From contig CAJUMT010000008.1 of assembly GCA_910587495.1 (NCBI GenBank), positions 1 to 39,123 of the forward strand: a DNA stretch of 39,123 bases, written 5' to 3'. The translations under genes and the position numbers were made by a program. The DNA is from an uncultured Lachnospiraceae bacterium (GTDB lineage: Bacteria; Bacillota_A; Clostridia; Lachnospirales; Lachnospiraceae). The notes below the pieces were generated by a model. It saw only the letters and a program-made list of their open reading frames with translations, did no database searches and had not been told where the DNA came from. Below, piece after piece: positions 1-7,586 of the stretch; positions within the stretch are counted from its first letter, which is position 1, and every line of letters begins with the position of its first letter.

Positions 1-656
1 TTCTCTTTTCCCAAGGCCATGGCCGCCTTAATCGGATCCATACCCATGAAAAACAGATGGCTGGGGTCTAAGTTTGCCCCGATCATGGGACCAACCGCAT
101 GGCGCAGTTTTAATAACGTGGGAACATTGTACACGATTCCCGTCGGATGAATCTCCAGCGCGATTTTCTCAATGCCGTAATGTTCCGCCAGTTCCACGGT
201 CTTTTCCCAATAGGGAATCCCGACTTCCTCCCACTGGTATTTCAGCATTTCCAGCATCACCGGCGGCCAGCAGCAAGTCACCCAGTTGGGATACTTCGCA
301 CCCGGCCCTCCGCCCGGAAGGCCGGACATCATGGCAATGGTTTTGACGCCAAATTCAGAAGCCAGCTGAAAGGTCTTCTCGACCGTCTTCGCATCCCGTG
401 CGCCGACGGCATCCGGAGAGAGCTGATTGCCGTTGCAATTCAAAACCTCAAGTTTCAGTCCCCTGCTTTCGATCGCTGCCAGATAATTTTTACGTTCTTC
501 TGCGCTGGACAACAGTTTATCAATGTCCATATGCGGAGCGGAAGAATATCCGCCGGTCGGAATTTCCAAAGTCTCAATCTGCAGCATAGCCGCAGTATCA
601 AGCATTTCTTCAAAGGGCAGCTGTCCAAGACTGTCCGTCATCAATGTCAAATGCAT
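1..656 (-). CDS. Sugar phosphate isomerase/epimerase-like TIM-barrel protein, C-terminus off the left edge
   Basis: Reading the minus strand from an ATG at 656 gives an open frame through the window edge (218 codons). It begins MHLTLMTDSLG and has the features of xylose-isomerase-like TIM-barrel proteins (AP endonuclease 2 family): an early LEIPTGGYSS stretch, an EIHPTGIVYN strand with a likely metal-binding Glu, and an ANLDPSHLFFMG segment carrying Asp and His. These enzymes interconvert sugars, keto-sugars or cyclitol derivatives, usually with a divalent metal. An AGGGAG site lies about 8 bases before the start. It is the last visible gene of the ABC/dehydrogenase operon and begins 31 bases after the binding-protein gene. 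The substrate is unknown. The C-terminal part is not in the window. Confidence 0.85.
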   Translation of the reverse strand, partial: MHLTLMTDSLGQLPFEEMLDTAAMLQIETLEIPTGGYSSAPHMDIDKLLSSAEERKNYLAAIESRGLKLEVLNCNGNQLSPDAVGARDAKTVEKTFQLASEFGVKTIAMMSGLPGGGPGAKYPNWVTCCWPPVMLEMLKYQWEEVGIPYWEKTVELAEHYGIEKIALEIHPTGIVYNVPTLLKLRHAVGPMIGANLDPSHLFFMGMDPIKAAMALGKE

Positions 657-686
657 AATCTGTACTCCCTGCCTTTCTGTATCTGA

Positions 687-1685
687 TTATTGAAGATACT
701 CGTCAACATTCTCGCTTGTAACAAGCGTAAACGGAATCATGGTGACTTTTTCCGGCACTGCGCCGCTTTGGAGCTCATGGAAAACGTCAATAAATGCGTT
801 AGACTGTCCAAGCGCGTCCTGCATACCGGTACACAGCATTTCCCCTGCCTTCACCGCCTCAAGCCCGGCGTTGGTTCCGTCAACTCCCGTCACGATTACG
901 TCATCCAGTTTATTCGCCACCTTAAGCGCCTCGATTGTGCCAAGCGCCATGGCGTCATTCTGACATACGATCGCATCCACATCCGAATATGCGGACAGCC
1001 AGTCCTCGGTCAAAGTCATCGCTTCCTCCGCTACCCAGTTGCCGGTCTGCTCTGCAAGAATCTGAATGTCTCCTCTGTCGTATTTCTTGATCGCGTCGTC
1101 ACGCGCCTGCTGGCGCTCCGTCACGTCCGAAAATCCAAGCGCCCCCTGCATATAGCAGATCTTTGCATTTTCCGGCAGAACCTCGCAGAGATATTCAAAG
1201 GTAACATATCCGCCCTCATAGGTTTCGGAACTGATATGATAATACTCTCCGCCATTGACCGAAGCGCCGATGACAAAGCAGGGAATCCCGGCGTTGTTGC
1301 AGGCCTCCACCGCAGGAACCGCACCGTCCTGATCCACTGCCGTGATCACGACCGCGTCGCATCCCTGGTTAATGAAGTTGTCCACCTGGTCAATCTGCTT
1401 CTGCTGGTCATTATCCGCGTTTGTTACGTTAACTGTCATGCTGCCGGTCGCTTCACACGTTTCTTTAAAGACATCTGCCCGGTAGCCGGTATACTCATCC
1501 GCCGTATCAAATACGGTATAGCCAATCTTATATACCATATCCCCGGCCTCTGTTCCGGAAGTCTCTCCGGATGTTTCCTCTGCCGGTTCTCCGGACGCCC
1601 CGGGTGCAGCCGTCTGCGAAGAACCGCATGCGGTAACCATACCCATTGTAACTACCAATATCATACTTAAAAGCTTCTTTTTCAT
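687..1685 (-). CDS. Sugar ABC transporter substrate-binding lipoprotein (RbsB-like)
   Basis: This is the extracellular solute-binding component of a carbohydrate uptake ABC transporter. It has a lipoprotein signal peptide, MKKKLLSMILVVTMGMVTAC, with the lipobox Cys near residue 20, then a Ser/Gly/Glu-rich linker, then a periplasmic-binding-protein type 1 fold (about residues 50-330) with typical segments such as DNDQQKQIDQVDNFINQGCDAVVI and IVTGVDGTNAGLEAVKAG. At 332 residues it has the normal length for the ribose/galactose-binding family. The ATG at 1685 is preferred over a TTG 15 bases upstream because AAAGGAG lies 7 bases before it. Its partners, the permease and ATPase, are immediately upstream in the same operon. 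The ligand cannot be named. The neighbouring IolG-like dehydrogenase and two TIM-barrel isomerases hint at a cyclitol or rare sugar. Confidence 0.93.
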   Translation of the reverse strand: MKKKLLSMILVVTMGMVTACGSSQTAAPGASGEPAEETSGETSGTEAGDMVYKIGYTVFDTADEYTGYRADVFKETCEATGSMTVNVTNADNDQQKQIDQVDNFINQGCDAVVITAVDQDGAVPAVEACNNAGIPCFVIGASVNGGEYYHISSETYEGGYVTFEYLCEVLPENAKICYMQGALGFSDVTERQQARDDAIKKYDRGDIQILAEQTGNWVAEEAMTLTEDWLSAYSDVDAIVCQNDAMALGTIEALKVANKLDDVIVTGVDGTNAGLEAVKAGEMLCTGMQDALGQSNAFIDVFHELQSGAVPEKVTMIPFTLVTSENVDEYLQ

Positions 1686-1739
1686 TTTGTCTCCTTTCAA
1701 ACACTTGGTTTTCTTTTTTCTTTTATATTAAACGCCGCA

Positions 1740-2711
1740 TCAACCTTTCTTTGCCGCGCTGCGTTTTGATAATACATCTACAATGACCGCGAACAGGATG
1801 ACAATTCCTTTCACGACCTGCTGCCAATAGGAATTCACGTTCATAAGATTCTGAATATTATTGATGATGCCGACGATGACAGATCCGATGATCGCGCCGA
1901 CAATCGTACCTGTACCGCCTGCCAGGCTCGCCCCGCCGACCACGCAGGCGGTAATTGCGTCAAATTCATAGCCAACGCCGGATGCGGGCGGACCTGAATT
2001 CATACGGCTCATAAATATGAACGAACCAATGCCGACCATAACACCCTCAATCATATAGGCGCTGATAATGATGCGGTCCGGATTGATGCCTGACGCGCGT
2101 GCCGCGGCCGCGTTCCCGCCCACCGCAAAGACATAGCGTCCGATCACGCTCTTATGAAGCACCAGATACGCAACCACCACCAGCACGATAAGCAACAGGC
2201 CGGACACCGGAATCACGCCGAATACATACCCCTGTCCTACATAGCTGAAATTATCACTTAGTCCTTTGATTGTTTTACCTTTGCTGAGCAAAAGCGCCCC
2301 GCCCCGGGCAATCTCCGTCATGGCAAGCGTCATAATAAATGCCGGAACTTCAAACTTACTGATAATAAATCCATTCAGACATCCGATCGCCGCTCCAAAT
2401 AAAACCGCAAAAAGAATCGTGACCACGATATTTCCCGTCGCAATATTTACAAGACAGGTCGCACATCCGATCAGCGCAAGCTGCGATCCCTGGGAACAGT
2501 CAATCATGCCGAGGATAATAACGAAAATCATACCCAGCGCCAGGATTGAGACAACCGTAATCTGCCTTAAAATATTTGACAGGTTATTTGCAGTCAAAAA
2601 ATCCCTGGACAACACGGAAGCAATCACGAAAATTGCCACCAGCAGGAGAAATATCCCGTATTTTCCATATAATTCCCCGAAATTATATTTTTTTCTAGTT
2701 TTTGTCTCCAT
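1740..2711 (-). CDS. Sugar ABC transporter permease (RbsC/BPD_transp_2 family)
   Basis: This is the membrane channel subunit of the importer. Its 323 residues hold about eight to ten hydrophobic segments, starting with GIFLLLVAIFVIASVL. It also has family hallmarks: an early DFLTANNLSNILRQ, a central FIISKFEVPAFIMTLAM, and AITACVVGGASLAGGTGTIVGAIIG towards the end, a cytoplasmic loop next to the conserved permease core. The start at 2711 follows an AAGGAAGG ribosome site. The gene lies 13 bases after the ATPase gene and 54 bases before the binding-protein gene, so the three are surely co-transcribed. RbsC-type permeases form homodimers that work with one RbsA-type double ATPase. Nothing in the sequence looks damaged. 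Confidence 0.93.
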   Translation of the reverse strand: METKTRKKYNFGELYGKYGIFLLLVAIFVIASVLSRDFLTANNLSNILRQITVVSILALGMIFVIILGMIDCSQGSQLALIGCATCLVNIATGNIVVTILFAVLFGAAIGCLNGFIISKFEVPAFIMTLAMTEIARGGALLLSKGKTIKGLSDNFSYVGQGYVFGVIPVSGLLLIVLVVVAYLVLHKSVIGRYVFAVGGNAAAARASGINPDRIIISAYMIEGVMVGIGSFIFMSRMNSGPPASGVGYEFDAITACVVGGASLAGGTGTIVGAIIGSVIVGIINNIQNLMNVNSYWQQVVKGIVILFAVIVDVLSKRSAAKKG

Positions 2712-2724
2712 ATCTACCTTCCTT

Positions 2725-4227
2725 TCAGTTCAAAGCCAGAGCCATAATCTTTTCCTGGTCAATTTCATTTCCTTCAACCGTGCCGGATACATGCCCCTCG
2801 CTCATTACGACAATACGGTCGCTCATGCCCATCACCTCCGGCATCTCAGAAGAAATCATGATAATCGCCATCCCCTGCTTTGCAAACTCTCTCATCAGCG
2901 CATAAATCTCATATTTCGCCCCCACATCAATTCCTCTGGTAGGCTCGTCAAAAATAAGTACCTTCACATTGCCGGATAACCATTTTGCTATTACTACCTT
3001 CTGCTGGTTCCCCCCGGAAAGAGTACCGGCCTTTACATTCAGGTTCGCAATCTTAATATGAAGCTTCTTTACATACTCGTCTGCTTCCTTTATGATTTCC
3101 TTATCGCTGATCAACAAATGTTTCGCATATTTTTTCAAATTTACCAGAGAAATGTTTTCATGAATATCACGGATCAGTACAAGGCCATATTCCTTTCTAT
3201 CCTCCGAGATCATCGCAATTCCTTTTTTCACCGCGTCTGTCGTATTGCGGATATGCAGTTTCTCTCCGTTCAGCCAGACCTCTCCGGAGCTTACAGGATC
3301 CAGGCCGAAGACCGCACGCATAACCTCGCTTCTGCCCGCGCCCATCAGGCCTGCAAATCCTAAGATCTCTCCCTCGTGGACCTGGAAATTAATATCCCTG
3401 AAACGGCCTCCGTCCTCCTTTTCCTGGGTAAGCCCCTTAGCTTCCAGCACGACTTTCCCCGTTACGGTTCCCTCCAGTTTAGGAGGATAAATGTTGGTCA
3501 GTTCGCGTCCGACCATCCGGGTAATGATCTTATCCATATCGTAGTCCGAAACCGGCCCGCTCTCGACAAACTTTCCGTCCCTAATAATGGTAATGTCATC
3601 CGCCAGCTGGAAGATCTCTTCCATACGGTGTGTGATATAAATAATTCCGACGCCCTGCTCGCGCAGTTCTTTCACTCTCTCAAACAGGTTCTGGACTTCC
3701 GTGTTTGTCAAAGAAGAGGTCGGCTCATCCATAATCAGGACTTCGCAGTTCATGGACATCGCTTTCGCAATCTCAATTTCCTGATGCCCTGCTAAGGAGA
3801 TCGTCTTCATCTTCTGTTCCGGACGATACGGCATCCGCATCTTTTCCATCAGCTCCGCCGTGTTTTTATGAAGTGTTTTGAAATCTACCAGCGGCCCGTT
3901 TCTGGGTTCTCTGCCCAAAAAGATGTTTTCAGCCACAGTCATCTCAAGGATCGGATTCAATTCCTGATAAATCATGGAAATTCCCATGTGAATAGAATCC
4001 CGAACCGTATAATCCGATATTTGCTTTCCTTTAAAATAGATCTCTCCACTGTCCGGTTTGTGCGTGCCGTTGATGGTTTTCATCATGACTGATTTGCCTG
4101 CGCCGTTCTCACCGCAGATGACGTGAACCGTTCCTTTCCGAACTTTCAGGTTCATGCCGTCGAGCGCCCGGACACCGGGGAATGTTTTCACTATATTCCG
4201 TAATTCCAGTATATATTTTTCTTCCAC
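2725..4227 (-). CDS. Sugar ABC transporter ATP-binding protein, tandem ATPase domains (RbsA/MglA-like)
   Basis: This cytoplasmic ATPase powers the importer. It has two ABC domains in one chain. The first (about residues 1-240) has Walker A GENGAGKS, a degenerate signature LAGHQEIEIAKAM and Walker B VLIMDEPTS. The second (about 250-500) has the degenerate Walker A GLMGAGRSE typical of this family, signature LSGGNQQKVVIAKW and Walker B VLIFDEPTRGID. I prefer the GTG at 4227, which follows GAGAGGAAA at a good distance. An in-frame ATG at 4257 lacks a ribosome site and lies 12 bases after the stop of the preceding gene. Length is about 500 residues, normal for RbsA/MglA/XylG proteins. The specificity is unknown. 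Confidence 0.93.
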   Translation of the reverse strand: MEEKYILELRNIVKTFPGVRALDGMNLKVRKGTVHVICGENGAGKSVMMKTINGTHKPDSGEIYFKGKQISDYTVRDSIHMGISMIYQELNPILEMTVAENIFLGREPRNGPLVDFKTLHKNTAELMEKMRMPYRPEQKMKTISLAGHQEIEIAKAMSMNCEVLIMDEPTSSLTNTEVQNLFERVKELREQGVGIIYITHRMEEIFQLADDITIIRDGKFVESGPVSDYDMDKIITRMVGRELTNIYPPKLEGTVTGKVVLEAKGLTQEKEDGGRFRDINFQVHEGEILGFAGLMGAGRSEVMRAVFGLDPVSSGEVWLNGEKLHIRNTTDAVKKGIAMISEDRKEYGLVLIRDIHENISLVNLKKYAKHLLISDKEIIKEADEYVKKLHIKIANLNVKAGTLSGGNQQKVVIAKWLSGNVKVLIFDEPTRGIDVGAKYEIYALMREFAKQGMAIIMISSEMPEVMGMSDRIVVMSEGHVSGTVEGNEIDQEKIMALALN

Positions 4228-4268
4228 TGTCTCTTTCCTCTCTATCCCCGTTTTCATCTATGAAAATC

Positions 4269-5270
4269 TTATAAAGCTACAATTTCATGCTTTTTCATGG
4301 ATTCCGCCGCGGCAAATCCGATCCGCATCGTCTCCAGCCCGTCTCTGCCGGTGGTTGCCGTCGGAGTATTGTTGCGGATAGATTCAAAAAACGTATTCAA
4401 AATAACCGGAAATGACGCTTTGAAGCGCTCAAAAAAGTCTGACGCCAGCGCATCCTGTTTAAGTTCCCCGTCTCTGCAGATAGTGACGGTATTGTTTACC
4501 TCATTTGCCGTCACAAGATTTCCTTTTGTCCCCATAATCTCCACGCGGCATTCCATCCCATAACCTGTTTGCCGACAGTTATCCACAATCGCCGTGCATC
4601 CGTTCTCAAAATTGATCACGGTTACCGCAGTATCAATATCGCCGTTTTCTCCGATATATGGAACCAGGTTGCATGCCCCCGTGCAGTAGACAGACTTCGC
4701 CTCGCTTCCGGCAAAATACCGGCAAAGGTCAAAATCATGGATCGACATGTCAACCAGCATGCCTCCGGACACCTTAATATAAGCCTCCGCAGGCGGAAGG
4801 GCGTCGCGATTGGAAATCTTAATAATCAGCGGATCTCCGATCTCTCCGTTTTGAATCGCTTCATATGCGCGCCTGAAGTTGCGGTCATAACGGCGGTTAA
4901 ACCCGATCTGCAGCCGGACGCCTGCTTTCTCCACGGCAGCGAGTGCCCGCTCAATCTTTTCAATCGACAGGTCAATTGGCTTCTCACAGTAGATGTCTTT
5001 CCCGCACTGGGCCGCTCTGATAATGTAATCCGCATGTGTATCCGTAGACGTGCAGATCAGCACTGCCTGCACCTCCGGATCACTAAACACCGTCTCCGCG
5101 TCTGTAACAACCTGTTCTACACCGTACTGAGGTCCCCACTGCTGCGCCGCCTGGGGATAAATATCCGATACATATTTGATCCTTACATCTGGCATTCCGG
5201 TATAAATCGTCCCAGCATGCATCCGGCCAATCCGGCCTCCGCCAATAATCCCGATCGTAATTTTGCTCAT
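4269..5270 (-). CDS. Gfo/Idh/MocA family oxidoreductase, inositol 2-dehydrogenase-like
   Basis: This is an NAD(P)-dependent dehydrogenase of sugars or cyclitols. The N-terminal Rossmann fold opens with IGIIGGGRIGRMHA (GxGxxG). The family's EKP motif, with its catalytic Lys, appears as YCEKPIDLSIEK near residues 95-105. The C-terminal alpha/beta domain contains GGMLVDMSIHDFDLCRYF, which supplies the conserved Asp and His of IolG-type enzymes. Its 333 residues match myo-inositol/scyllo-inositol dehydrogenases. It is second in the operon, between a TIM-barrel isomerase (47 bases upstream) and the ABC genes. IolG-like dehydrogenases often pair with IolE/IolI-like TIM barrels, which supports an inositol-type or keto-sugar pathway, but the exact substrate is inference. 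Confidence 0.9.
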   Translation of the reverse strand: MSKITIGIIGGGRIGRMHAGTIYTGMPDVRIKYVSDIYPQAAQQWGPQYGVEQVVTDAETVFSDPEVQAVLICTSTDTHADYIIRAAQCGKDIYCEKPIDLSIEKIERALAAVEKAGVRLQIGFNRRYDRNFRRAYEAIQNGEIGDPLIIKISNRDALPPAEAYIKVSGGMLVDMSIHDFDLCRYFAGSEAKSVYCTGACNLVPYIGENGDIDTAVTVINFENGCTAIVDNCRQTGYGMECRVEIMGTKGNLVTANEVNNTVTICRDGELKQDALASDFFERFKASFPVILNTFFESIRNNTPTATTGRDGLETMRIGFAAAESMKKHEIVAL

Positions 5271-5317
5271 GTTGCACTTCCTTTCTCTTTATATATTTAA
5301 AAATGTGTACCTGTTGA

Positions 5318-6145
5318 TTAACCACACACTTTTTTCAGTATTTCAAGATCTTTTTTCGCCACGTCGATATAAGATTCCATCGTGCTGCAAAGAGGCTCCC
5401 GGTCATAGAAATTTTCAAGATGGAGCCATCCGCTGTAATTGGCTTTCTTCAATACTTCCATGGTTCCCGCGAAATCCGCCTCCCCCTCTCCTAAGTAGGA
5501 ACAGCTGTCTTTCTTATTGATCCCGTCTTTCACATGGATTTCCGGATAAAGAATCTTGTGGTCAATCAACTGCTTAAGCATCGTCGGCTGATGCCAGCCT
5601 TTCCAGTTCCAATAATTTTGGGAGTCATACAGGCAGGCGAAATTCTTCTCATCGACCAGGCCAAAAAGCCGCAGGTTATCTTCGGTCGTCAGAAGATTTT
5701 CTGTTGTAATCGTAATCTGATGTTTCGCCGCTTCCCGGCATGCATACTTAAGCGCTTCCGCCGTAATCGCCATGTCCTCGTCATTCTCGATGTAACCATC
5801 GTTAAAACTTGGCATCATAATCATCTGCATCTTCATATACGCGCCGGTATCGACAGCCAGGTCGATAATCTCTCTTACGCGTTTACCCTTCTCGGTAGTC
5901 AACGGATTTTTCAGGCCGCAGTAATCAAATTCACATACTGCCATGGACGGGAAACTGATATTATATTTATCGGCTTCCTCCATATAATAGTCTCTGAACC
6001 ACTGCTGTCCCAGCATGAACCCTCGTTCCTGGTAGCGCACAAATCCTAGCTCCAGCCCCTCAAGGCCAATATCATGGGCGATCTTGATATTTCCCACAAG
6101 GTGGCCGGGCAAGGCAAAATCCAACGCCCCGAATTTTACATCCAT
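5318..6145 (-). CDS. Sugar phosphate isomerase/epimerase-like TIM-barrel protein
   Basis: The 275-residue protein belongs to the xylose isomerase-like TIM-barrel (AP endonuclease 2) family. Visible metal-binding or catalytic positions are Glu in TITTENLL, Asp and Asn in CLYDSQNYW, His and Asp in PEIHVKDG, and Glu in GWLHLENF near the C-terminus. This arrangement resembles IolE/IolI and D-psicose/tagatose epimerase relatives. The start at 6145 follows AGGAGGAAG. It is the first gene of the minus-strand operon, facing the AraC-type regulator. It differs from the TIM-barrel gene at the left edge, so the operon carries two separate enzymes of this fold. The reaction is not determined. Confidence 0.88.
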   Translation of the reverse strand: MDVKFGALDFALPGHLVGNIKIAHDIGLEGLELGFVRYQERGFMLGQQWFRDYYMEEADKYNISFPSMAVCEFDYCGLKNPLTTEKGKRVREIIDLAVDTGAYMKMQMIMMPSFNDGYIENDEDMAITAEALKYACREAAKHQITITTENLLTTEDNLRLFGLVDEKNFACLYDSQNYWNWKGWHQPTMLKQLIDHKILYPEIHVKDGINKKDSCSYLGEGEADFAGTMEVLKKANYSGWLHLENFYDREPLCSTMESYIDVAKKDLEILKKVCG

Positions 6146-6188
6146 CTTACTTCCTCCTGACCTTCATTCTCAAACAGGGCAACTTTTT

Positions 6189-6341
6189 CCATTTTATAAC
6201 AAAAATGCCAAAATATATAACAATATCCTTATTCTACTGCGCCCTATTTTCATTTTATATAACAATAATAATCATTTCCTTGCCCACTTTCAATAAATAT
6301 ATTCTGCATTTATATAACAATTTTGTGCATTCTGTAACCAC
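6189..6341. promoter_or_regulatory. Cluster of five direct repeats, likely AraC-family binding sites
   Basis: The gap between the sugar operon and the AraC-type gene holds repeats of CATTTTATATAACAAT type, all in the plus orientation: 6189-6203, 6209-6224, 6251-6266, 6306-6321 and a weaker copy at 6327-6341. The shared core TATAACAA starts at 6195, 6216, 6258 and 6313. The first three cores are spaced 21 and 42 bases apart, i.e. two and four helical turns, and TGCATT of the last two copies is again 21 bases apart. AraC/XylS regulators usually bind two direct half-sites about 21 bases apart, so the adjacent regulator is the natural ligand (inference). A TATAAA on the minus strand at 6193-6198 could be the operon's -10 element. 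Confidence 0.6.
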
Positions 6342-6356
6342 ACAGAAAAAATAGGC

Positions 6357-6385
6357 TTGCAAACCATACGCCGCTGCTATATGAT
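6357..6385 (+). promoter_or_regulatory. Probable promoter of the AraC-type regulator gene
   Basis: TTGCAA at 6357-6362 and TATGAT at 6380-6385 are separated by exactly 17 bases, a good sigma-A type match. Transcription would start near 6392. This favours the ATG at 6420 over the in-frame ATG at 6378, which lies inside the promoter. Confidence 0.5.
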
Positions 6386-6419
6386 AAAAAAAATACCTAT
6401 TATACAAAAGAGGCGCCTT

Positions 6420-7328
6420 ATGAACCGAGAGATCATTTTAGGAAAAAACTTGCAGGAGCTTACGCCCCAGGGAGATATAGAGTTCCCTTTCAACCTGATG
6501 CATATCACGCTTTCCCATTACCCCTTTTATAATTTTCCATGCCACTGGCATCCGGAGCTGGAGATGACCTATGTCCTGGAAGGAGAGATGACCTATATGG
6601 TCAACCAGGCCTCTTTGCATCTGAAGGAAAAGGACTGCATCCTTGTCAACACCAACGCCATGCATGCAGGAGAACAGTACCAGGACAGCGACTGTAAGTA
6701 TATTTGTTTCGTATTCGACCCGATCCTGATCTATGGCTTTGACCATAGTCTTTTAAAAACGGATTTTATCTCCCCCATCCTTGATAACATCAATTTTGAT
6801 TATATCCTGATCGACGACCGTGATCCAGAGCATCAGGCCTGCTGCGATCTGATCAGCCGCCTGGACAGCCTAGACGTAGAACAAAAAGACGGCTATCCAC
6901 TCCTTATTGGCAGCGCTCTTAGCGCCCTGTGGTATCTGGTCTACCAGGTTTACAACCGAAAGCTTATACTCTATCCTGATATCATCATGACGCCTGCCCA
7001 AGAAAGGCAAATCCAACGGCTCAAAGACGCCCTTGCCTTCATATATGGCAACTATTCCTCTAACATCACGCTCAGTGAGATCGCTAATTCCTGCCATACC
7101 AGCAAAAGTGAATTTTGCCGCCTGTTCAAACAGGCGCTGCACCAGTCTCCTTTTGATTTTCTTCTGCGCTACCGCATTGAGCAGAGCCTTACTCTTTTGC
7201 AGGACGACGAATTTTCCATTACGGAAATCGCAACCCGGGTCGGTTTCTCCGGCCCCAGTTATTACGCGGAGGTTTTCAAGCGCTATATGCTTTGTTCCCC
7301 GACCGCTTACCGCAAAAAGCATCTATGA
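6420..7328 (+). CDS. AraC family transcriptional regulator with N-terminal cupin domain
   Basis: This is a DNA-binding regulator of 302 residues. The N-terminal half (about 25-110) is a cupin-like sugar-sensing domain with PCHWHPELEMTYVLEGEMTY and a later NAMHAGEQY, the usual histidine-containing cupin strands. The C-terminal AraC domain (about 200-300) has two helix-turn-helix units, ITLSEIANSCHTSKSEFCRLF and ITEIATRVGFSGPSYYAEVF, ending in the typical SPTAYRKKHL. The ATG at 6420 follows AAGAGGCG, whereas upstream in-frame starts have no ribosome site. It is divergent from the ABC/dehydrogenase/isomerase operon and most likely activates it in response to the sugar. The direct repeats in the intervening gap are the probable operators, and they may also control its own gene. 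Confidence 0.92.
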   Translation: MNREIILGKNLQELTPQGDIEFPFNLMHITLSHYPFYNFPCHWHPELEMTYVLEGEMTYMVNQASLHLKEKDCILVNTNAMHAGEQYQDSDCKYICFVFDPILIYGFDHSLLKTDFISPILDNINFDYILIDDRDPEHQACCDLISRLDSLDVEQKDGYPLLIGSALSALWYLVYQVYNRKLILYPDIIMTPAQERQIQRLKDALAFIYGNYSSNITLSEIANSCHTSKSEFCRLFKQALHQSPFDFLLRYRIEQSLTLLQDDEFSITEIATRVGFSGPSYYAEVFKRYMLCSPTAYRKKHL

Positions 7329-7401
7329 TTTTGTACGATCTTAGGGGAATACCAAAAAGCAACGGCCACAAAACGATTTCCTTAAAATACCACTTGCGGG
7401 C

Positions 7402-7442
7402 AAAAAAAATCCCTCCGAACTTCAAAAAGCGAAGTCGGAGGG
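7402..7442 (-). terminator. Intrinsic terminator of the hemerythrin/response-regulator gene
   Basis: On the minus strand a 12-bp stem with one bulged base (CCCTCCG...CGGAGGG, arms 7411-7423 and 7431-7442, 7-base loop) is followed by eight T residues (7402-7409). It lies 145 bases beyond the stop of the minus-strand gene and could also serve the converging AraC gene. I see no gene in 7443-7586 between the hairpin and that stop. Confidence 0.75.
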
Positions 7443-7586
7443 TGATGAAAGCATGAATATAAATGGAGTCCACCACCCACCGTGATGAACCCCATCAAAT
7501 CTCAAAATCCCTAAATTTTAAGCCATTCTTCAATACTTTCGCCTGCGAGTACCCAAATTCCTATGGCATCAATTTCCGATTGCCGC

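Noticed and set aside
690..1670. A 326-codon open frame opposite the sugar-binding lipoprotein gene
   Set aside because: It is antisense to a clear gene, has no family features, and its composition follows the codon pattern of the real gene. Similar long antisense frames occur opposite most genes here.
7276..7476. A 66-codon minus-strand frame (MVDSIYIHAFITLRLR...) overlapping the AraC gene end
   Set aside because: It runs through the terminator hairpin, has no ribosome site and overlaps a real gene. It is probably non-coding.
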